Origin: Enterobacter sp. 638
Lineage (GTDB): Bacteria; Pseudomonadota; Gammaproteobacteria; Enterobacterales; Enterobacteriaceae
Assembly (NCBI RefSeq): GCF_000016325.1
Contig: NC_009436.1
Coordinates: forward strand, 2,790,001-2,854,000
Direction: 5' to 3'
DNA: 64,000 nucleotides
Shown: piece after piece, positions 58,394 through 64,000 of the stretch
Numbering within the stretch: position 1 is the first letter of the stretch
How the letters are laid out: every line of letters starts with the position of its first letter
Notes under the pieces: generated by a model
The model's database searches: none
Seen by the model: the letters and a program-made list of their open reading frames with translations, nothing else
Told to the model about the DNA's origin: nothing
Made by a program: the position numbers and the translations under genes

Positions 58394-59287
58394 TTATTTC
58401 TTTAGCGTAAGTCCGTGGGCTATTCCCTTTATAAAGGCTTTATAAATCTTAAAGGGTGTTTTACGGCATAATGGGTAGATAAGGCGTGTTGCAATTGTAA
58501 ACAAGACACTAAGATAACAATATGGCGCTGCAATATTTTTTCTGGCAAAGAATATTCTATTTCGGGTGAGATAATAAGCCCCAAAGAAGCTTAAACCACC
58601 TCCAGTTGATGTACTGACTTTGTGCATAACCAGTGGTTCATTTATAATTCTGACCCTATGCCCAGCCTGATTCGCACGGAAAAGGAAATCCGTATCATCA
58701 TAATAGGCAAAATAGCGGGCATCCATGGTTCCTATTTCTGTAAACACGGACGAGTGAACTAACAGGAAACACGTTGGAGCATAGTCACAAACACTCGGTA
58801 CTTGCTCTTTGATATTTTCGTATTCAGCACCTTCAAAGAGGTGAGGCGCGATGGCTTTGGTTTTGTTAAAAAAAGATCCCGCATACCATACTTTCTTCTC
58901 TGGATAGCTAAAGATAACCGGTGAAACTAATTTGCACTTTTCCTGCTCAGCTAGACAAACTAATTTCTGCAGAGTACACTCATCTTCAAAAATAATGTCA
59001 TTATTCGCCAACAGTATATATTCACAACCATCGATTAAAGCTTGTTGGATCCCTTGATTATTCGCTTGTGCGACACCAACATTATTACCATCATTATTGA
59101 TGTATGTATAATCTATAAGTGTATTTTTAAGTAACTCTTTTGTTAACTTTAGTGACTCCTGATTGGTACTATTATCAACAATATACAAAGCTTTGTTTGG
59201 GTAATTTTGTTTATCAACGCTTGTATAAAAATCAGGTAATACGTCTGGAGAATTAAAGAAAACAGTTACTAGTCCAATCTTTTTCAC
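58394..59287 (-). CDS. Glycosyltransferase, GT2 family (rhamnosyltransferase-like)
   Basis: A 297-residue GT-A inverting transferase: GLVTVFFNSPDVLPDF, NNVGVAQANNQGIQ, the nucleotide site LLANNDI and the YYDDTDFLFRANQAGHRVRI region, as in rhamnosyl and related deoxysugar transferases. GTG at 59287 with GGTGGAAGC upstream is chosen over TTG at 59308. It could use the dTDP-6-deoxyhexose made by the upstream genes. Confidence 0.82.
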   Translation of the reverse strand: MKKIGLVTVFFNSPDVLPDFYTSVDKQNYPNKALYIVDNSTNQESLKLTKELLKNTLIDYTYINNDGNNVGVAQANNQGIQQALIDGCEYILLANNDIIFEDECTLQKLVCLAEQEKCKLVSPVIFSYPEKKVWYAGSFFNKTKAIAPHLFEGAEYENIKEQVPSVCDYAPTCFLLVHSSVFTEIGTMDARYFAYYDDTDFLFRANQAGHRVRIINEPLVMHKVSTSTGGGLSFFGAYYLTRNRIFFARKNIAAPYCYLSVLFTIATRLIYPLCRKTPFKIYKAFIKGIAHGLTLKK

Positions 59288-59304
59288 GCTTCCACCATAG
59301 AAAT

Positions 59305-60762
59305 TCAATAATTATTTAATAAGCTTTTAATATTTCTTAATAGTTTTAAGCTATAAATTATAGCTAAGACAGCACAAACCGACTCTATAACGTAAATGAT
59401 AATCTGCGTAGTACCGTTATCAGATATCAACAATGCCCCTAATCCCGTTGCGATTAAAACAGGGATACCTATGAATGCAATAAAAATTTGATTCGACTTT
59501 GAGACGGCTTCAGCACGAAATTTGCAAGCATAAACACACATGATGAGAACACCTGAAATAAACGTTGAATAAGCAATTCCTACTGCTCCATAGTGGCGAA
59601 CAAAATATACAGACAGCGCAAAGTTGAGTATGCCTTCAACTATCGGTAAGTAAGCTATCGATAGCTGTTCCCCATAGGCAACAAGCATCAATCCGTAAGG
59701 TGCCGCTATCATTCGGATAAGATACGACGTAAGAAGTACAGTAAACATGATATGTAACTTTTCTGCTTGTTCGTATCCCAACCACACGCCAAGAATATGA
59801 ATCGACATAAACCAAGCGATAAAGACGCTCACAAATGTGAACAAAGCAAAAAGTAATACCAGTTTATTGACCAATAATTCTATATGATGATCATTACCAG
59901 CATTATACATTCTAAGCATGGGTTGAATAATCGGATTTATAAGCGCACCTAAGATGCCGACCCCGGTGTTCACAAGCGTCATTAATACTGCAAAGCCTGC
60001 CAACTCAGAAAATGCAAATTTGCCGACAGTAAATGTCCCAATACCTGAAATAAGGAATTGAGCAATATTCCAGATTAGGAGGCCGCTAAAAAAAACAACT
60101 ACAGTTTTAAATATACTTTTATCAAATGTGGTTTTAATTTTTTCATGTCTACTTTTTAATTTATACAAAACAAAAAGTGAAATTTGATTGAAAGCATTAA
60201 TGGCAAAATAGACCCAAGCGATAACGTCTAATCCATAATCGATTACAAAATATATCGCAAAACCCAGTAAAACTTTAAAAATAACATTAACACTTGCTGT
60301 TAAGTCGTTGCGTTCGATTCCTGTAAAATAACCAACAAAAGGTGCTGAGATGTTATTTAAAACAAACGAACCACATATCAAAACAAACACAAGCTTCGTA
60401 TTTGCATCTGTTTCTGACACTTCTGGGAAAAATGAAAAAAAGTACTTCGCCATGACTAATATTAAAGCCATGCATACGAGTCCAAGCAGCGTAACAAAAA
60501 ACAGTGACTGCTGGACTGTTCGTTGTCGCTTTTCTATATCTGAGGAATGAAAAGCAACAAAACGCCCTACTGTCACCTGAATCCCAATGCCAATGATCCC
60601 TATGAATATCCCCACCTGTAGGGTGAGGGACCAGATAGAAAAATCAATTTTGGATAAATTATGTAATAACGCTGGCGAAATAACTATTCCAAGAATTACA
60701 TTAGAAAATCCATTAATAATATTTGAAACTGAGTTTTTGATTAACCTTTTAAAACCGCTCAT
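59305..60762 (-). CDS. wzx: O-unit flippase Wzx
   Basis: A 485-residue polytopic protein of the polysaccharide transporter (MOP) family with about 14 predicted helices. Typical N-terminus FKRLIKNSVSNIINGFSNVI and an internal repeat of the two six-helix halves. It flips undecaprenyl-linked O-units to the periplasm. The ATG overlaps the end region of the reductase gene by stop/start contact. Confidence 0.88.
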   Translation of the reverse strand: MSGFKRLIKNSVSNIINGFSNVILGIVISPALLHNLSKIDFSIWSLTLQVGIFIGIIGIGIQVTVGRFVAFHSSDIEKRQRTVQQSLFFVTLLGLVCMALILVMAKYFFSFFPEVSETDANTKLVFVLICGSFVLNNISAPFVGYFTGIERNDLTASVNVIFKVLLGFAIYFVIDYGLDVIAWVYFAINAFNQISLFVLYKLKSRHEKIKTTFDKSIFKTVVVFFSGLLIWNIAQFLISGIGTFTVGKFAFSELAGFAVLMTLVNTGVGILGALINPIIQPMLRMYNAGNDHHIELLVNKLVLLFALFTFVSVFIAWFMSIHILGVWLGYEQAEKLHIMFTVLLTSYLIRMIAAPYGLMLVAYGEQLSIAYLPIVEGILNFALSVYFVRHYGAVGIAYSTFISGVLIMCVYACKFRAEAVSKSNQIFIAFIGIPVLIATGLGALLISDNGTTQIIIYVIESVCAVLAIIYSLKLLRNIKSLLNNY

Positions 60763-60764
60763 AC

Positions 60765-61589
60765 TTAGTTCGCCAATTCATTTTTATAATTGGCTATCAT
60801 GATCTTCAGGTCGTCCAGCACATTTTGTGGTTTATAGTCAGCATTAATTTTTGATATTTTTTCAATACAAGTTACCGGGAAGTCTTCACGCGGGAAATTC
60901 ACGTTATGCCAATGAATTTCACAGTTCGTTTCATGCTGGATAACATCAGCTATTTGTTTAGCCGTCACATTAAACCCAGCGGCAATATTATATATTCCCT
61001 TACTGAGATGATCGTTATCCACTAGCCAAGTGCATGCTTGTGCAACATCGTTGACTGACACGTAATCTTTCTCATACTCCGGCGCAACATACATATTGAT
61101 TTCGCCATTGTTAATCGCATGTCGGATGATCGACGGCAGAAAAAGCGTACTGCTCAGCGCAAGACCATAAATATTGCTAGGACGAACCACAGTGACTTGT
61201 CGGTCACTCTTTAAGCACAATTCTTCGGATACCAGCTTAGTGAGATTAAATAATCTTCTTTGATCTTTTTGAGTAATAACAAGATCATCTGTTTCATTCG
61301 CGCTATCGTTGTTCATATATACGCGCGTAGATGAAACATAGACCATATTATCGAAACTAGCATGTTGCAGTAATTTCGATAGAAGAAGAGTATTTGCCTC
61401 GAGCACAGCATAATAATTATTGGCACAATCGCCATTTCCCGCGCAGTAGATTACCCTTCCTAAGTGATTTTCAAACAACTCTGATGCGTTACGCTCAGGC
61501 ACATATACTTCATGTCCCTTATGTTCCATTAACGCAACGATGTGAGAACCAACAAAACCTCTGCCACCAATTACCGTGTACTTAGCCAT
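60765..61589 (-). CDS. SDR-type dTDP-sugar reductase/epimerase in place of rmlD
   Basis: A 274-residue extended SDR protein with NAD(P) motif YTVIGGRGFVGSHIVAL and VYVSSTRVYMN. It sits where the reductase of an L-rhamnose pathway belongs, but is not a standard RmlD. A dTDP-6-deoxy-L-talose type reductase (Tll) is one option, since such genes follow rmlB, rmlA and rmlC; an unusual rhamnose enzyme is another. The YxxxK site reads FNLTK (F114, K118), lacking the usual Tyr. Start at 61589 fits the fold. Confidence 0.65.
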   Translation of the reverse strand: MAKYTVIGGRGFVGSHIVALMEHKGHEVYVPERNASELFENHLGRVIYCAGNGDCANNYYAVLEANTLLLSKLLQHASFDNMVYVSSTRVYMNNDSANETDDLVITQKDQRRLFNLTKLVSEELCLKSDRQVTVVRPSNIYGLALSSTLFLPSIIRHAINNGEINMYVAPEYEKDYVSVNDVAQACTWLVDNDHLSKGIYNIAAGFNVTAKQIADVIQHETNCEIHWHNVNFPREDFPVTCIEKISKINADYKPQNVLDDLKIMIANYKNELAN

Positions 61590-62142
61590 TATTCCAACCT
61601 TTAATAATTTGTTCTTTGGTACTGAAGAAATCTGGAAGAGCACAGTCTTTGGCGGAAATGATAGGTTCAATGATTGGCCAGTCAATATTCAAAACCGGAT
61701 CGTTCCAGATAATCCCCCCTTCATCCGAAGGATCATAGTAATCCGTACATTTATACTGGAACGTAGCCGTATCACTTAACACACAGAATCCATGAGCAAA
61801 TCCTGGGGGAATATAGAATTGCTGGAAGTTTTCATCAGAAAGAATGACTGAATGGTACTGACCGAAAGTAGCAGAGTCAGGTCGCAGATCGACTGCAACA
61901 TCGAACACAACACCTTCTGACACAGAAATCAGTTTTCCTTGAGGCTTGTTTTTTTGAAAGTGGAGGCCTCGAAGGACATTCTTTGTTGATTTAGATCGGT
62001 TATCTTGGACGAATTCTGCATTTATATCAAGACTCTGATAGCGGTTTTTCTTGTAGACTTCAAAGAAATATCCACGCTCATCCTTAAATACTTGTGGTTC
62101 GATAATAACTGCATCTTTTAAACGGGTTTCGATAATTTTCAT
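61582..62142 (-). CDS. rmlC: dTDP-4-dehydrorhamnose 3,5-epimerase
   Basis: A 186-residue cupin epimerase. Motifs FKDERGYFFEVYKKNRY, DNRSKSTKNVLRGLHFQ with the catalytic His, and FYIPPGFAHGFCVLS. It makes dTDP-4-keto-L-rhamnose. It overlaps the reductase gene by eight bases. Confidence 0.95.
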   Translation of the reverse strand: MKIIETRLKDAVIIEPQVFKDERGYFFEVYKKNRYQSLDINAEFVQDNRSKSTKNVLRGLHFQKNKPQGKLISVSEGVVFDVAVDLRPDSATFGQYHSVILSDENFQQFYIPPGFAHGFCVLSDTATFQYKCTDYYDPSDEGGIIWNDPVLNIDWPIIEPIISAKDCALPDFFSTKEQIIKGWNNG

Positions 62143-62173
62143 ACGTTAACACAACTTTATTCGTAATAAGGGT

Positions 62174-63049
62174 TTAGTCTTTGGCTAAATGCTGCAAATA
62201 TTTGCCGTATTCATTTTTATTAAGTGCTTTAGCCAACTTCGACAACTGTTTTTTATCAATGAAGCCTTTCCTGAAAGCAATTTCTTCCGGACAAGAAACC
62301 TTCAGTCCCTGGCGCGATTCTATTGTCTGAATAAAATTACCAGCTTCAATCAAACTTTCATGTGTCCCAGTATCAAGCCATGCATATCCTCTGCCCATAA
62401 TCGCTACAGAGAGCTCATTTCGCTCAAGATAAATACGATTGATATCGGTTATTTCCAATTCCCCGCGCGCAGACGGCTTAAGCGTCTTGGCCATTTCAAT
62501 TACTTTATTATCATAGAAATAGAGGCCAGTGACTGCATAATTGCTTTTTGGTTTAAGAGGTTTTTCTTCCAGCGAAAGGGCCTTTCCCGTTTCGTCGAAA
62601 TCAACGACACCATAGCGCTCTGGATCTTTCACATGGTAAGCAAACACGGTTGCACCATTTTCCTGATTCATGGCCATCTCTAGTTCTTTCGGCAAATCAT
62701 GACCGTAGAAAACGTTATCCCCCAAAACGAGTGCACAAGCGTCGGTACCTATAAATTCTTCGCCAATAATGAATGCTTGCGCCAGTCCATCCGGGCTTTC
62801 CTGAACCTTATACTGAATGTTGAGACCCCATTTTTTACCATCACCCAAAAGTTGTTCAAAGCGGGGAGTATCCTGAGGCGTACTTATGATCAAAATGTCA
62901 CGAATACCCGCAAGCATTAATGTACTCAGCGGATAATAGATCATTGGCTTATCATAAATCGGAAGTAGTTGTTTACTTACTGCCATCGTAACTGGGTAAA
63001 GGCGTGTACCAGAACCACCCGCTAAAATAATTCCTTTTCTTGTCGACAT
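62174..63049 (-). CDS. rmlA: Glucose-1-phosphate thymidylyltransferase
   Basis: A 291-residue nucleotidyltransferase making dTDP-glucose. Motifs [34 protein letters not shown] and [10 protein letters not shown]. Length matches E. coli RmlA. The order rmlB-rmlA-rmlC without rmlD between B and A differs from the common rmlBDAC. Confidence 0.96.
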   Translation of the reverse strand: MSTRKGIILAGGSGTRLYPVTMAVSKQLLPIYDKPMIYYPLSTLMLAGIRDILIISTPQDTPRFEQLLGDGKKWGLNIQYKVQESPDGLAQAFIIGEEFIGTDACALVLGDNVFYGHDLPKELEMAMNQENGATVFAYHVKDPERYGVVDFDETGKALSLEEKPLKPKSNYAVTGLYFYDNKVIEMAKTLKPSARGELEITDINRIYLERNELSVAIMGRGYAWLDTGTHESLIEAGNFIQTIESRQGLKVSCPEEIAFRKGFIDKKQLSKLAKALNKNEYGKYLQHLAKD

Positions 63050-63074
63050 GTTTTCTCAGCTTCTTTAGATGGGA

Positions 63075-64000
63075 TTAACGTTGAACGTAATGTTGATTGA
63101 TCCAGTCCTGATAAACACCACTGGTGATGTTTTCTACCCATTCCAGATTATTAAGATACCAAGTGACCGTTTTCTTAATACCGGATTCAAACGTTTCTTC
63201 TGGTTTCCAGCCAAGTTCTCGGGTAATTTTACCCGCATCAATCGCATAGCGTCTGTCGTGTCCAGGCCGGTCAGCGACAAAGGTGATCAATTTGTCATAA
63301 GGTGTTGCTTGTGGCTTGATTTCATCAAGAATCTGACAAATAGTTTGCACTACTTCGATATTTTTTTTCTCATTGTAGCCACCAATATTGTAGGTCTCAC
63401 CTACCTTCCCATTATTAACGACCGCATATAATGCTCTAGCATGATCTTCAACATATAACCAATCACGAATCTGATCACCTTTGCCGTAGATGGGCAATGG
63501 CTTACCTTGTAGAGCATTTAAAATAACTAAAGGAATTAATTTCTCTGGGAAATGATATGGCCCATAGTTATTTGAGCAATTAGTGACTATAACCGGTAAA
63601 TGATATGTCCGGTGCCATGCGCGGACTAAATGGTCGCTAGACGCTTTCGACGCAGAATACGGACTGCTTGGCGCATACGCCGTTTTCTCAGTAAACAAAG
63701 GCAAAGATGCATCATCTTCGCATTCATCAGGGTGTGGAAGATCCCCATACACTTCATCAGTTGAAATATGATGGAATCTAAAATTCTCTTTTTTTTCTGC
63801 TTGCAGCCCAAGCCAATATTTGCGAGCTGCTTCGAGCAGGACGTAAGTCCCAACTATATTAGTTTCAATAAATGCCGCAGGCCCTGATATCGAGCGATCC
63901 ACATGGCTTTCTGCTGCCAAGTGCATTACGGAGTCAGGTTGATGAGTATCGAAAATTCTTTCTAAGGTCTGAGCGTCACAAATGTCCGCTTGTACAAAAG
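63075..64000 (-). CDS. rmlB: dTDP-glucose 4,6-dehydratase, 5' end beyond window
   Basis: The frame is open to the window edge; at least 308 residues are visible. Motifs [28 protein letters not shown], catalytic [19 protein letters not shown] and [15 protein letters not shown]. The missing N-terminus should hold the NAD motif. It is the first gene of the O-antigen cluster after galF in most relatives. Confidence 0.95.
   Translation of the reverse strand, partial: FVQADICDAQTLERIFDTHQPDSVMHLAAESHVDRSISGPAAFIETNIVGTYVLLEAARKYWLGLQAEKKENFRFHHISTDEVYGDLPHPDECEDDASLPLFTEKTAYAPSSPYSASKASSDHLVRAWHRTYHLPVIVTNCSNNYGPYHFPEKLIPLVILNALQGKPLPIYGKGDQIRDWLYVEDHARALYAVVNNGKVGETYNIGGYNEKKNIEVVQTICQILDEIKPQATPYDKLITFVADRPGHDRRYAIDAGKITRELGWKPEETFESGIKKTVTWYLNNLEWVENITSGVYQDWINQHYVQR

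Overview
The window is from an enterobacterial chromosome, most like Enterobacter or a close relative (Leclercia, Citrobacter, Klebsiella). The host half keeps the conserved order sbcB, plaP, yeeY, yeeZ, hisLGDCBHAFI, wzzB, uge, ugd, gnd, followed by an O-antigen cluster. The presence of uge between ugd and wzzB fits Enterobacter or Klebsiella better than E. coli. The genus is an inference from gene content.

Positions 1 to about 34,430 are the integrase-proximal part of a large lambdoid prophage whose other end lies left of the window. Virion genes run leftward. An HNH nuclease, terminase small and large subunits, HK97-type portal, protease and capsid, and head-tail connectors feed into a Mu-type contractile tail ending in an edge-truncated gp48-like gene. 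This HK97-head plus Mu-tail mosaic is the SfV/ST64B type. To the right lie accessory genes (a lipoprotein, a membrane protein, a Rha regulator, two C4-like RNA structures), a lysis cassette (pinholin, SAR endolysin, Rz/Rz1), a hicAB toxin-antitoxin module, a two-gene TPR-like plus HEPN-like operon, a DUF1133 (Q-like) gene, a DUF968 nuclease, a remnant of a DNA adenine methyltransferase, an O-like replication gene carrying six 23-bp iterons, CII-like and Cro-like regulators, and a LexA-type repressor with a leaderless-looking promoter. Right of the repressor is about 1.1 kb of hairpin-rich DNA with no convincing protein gene, then a rightward early operon (ParB-domain protein, Ead/Ea22-like proteins, zinc ribbon, AlpA-like excisionase) that converges on the integrase. 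The integrase abuts the attachment region at the sbcB start codon.

Positions 34,432 to 46,783 hold chromosomal genes: sbcB, then leftward plaP, yeeY and yeeZ, then the complete histidine operon with its leader peptide and attenuator.

Positions 46,847 to 64,000 hold the polysaccharide region. wzzB sets O-chain length; uge and ugd make UDP-galacturonate and UDP-glucuronate; gnd follows. The leftward O-antigen operon reads rmlB (5' end cut by the window), rmlA, rmlC, an atypical reductase where rmlD would be expected, wzx, a GT2 transferase, wzy, two GT4 transferases, manC and manB. It should make GDP-mannose and a dTDP-6-deoxy-L-hexose, assemble a short repeat by the Wzx/Wzy route, and end at gnd.

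The best candidates for undescribed biology are the TPR/HEPN operon, the hairpin-rich region right of the repressor, the paired C4-like RNAs, and the atypical reductase in the O-antigen cluster.
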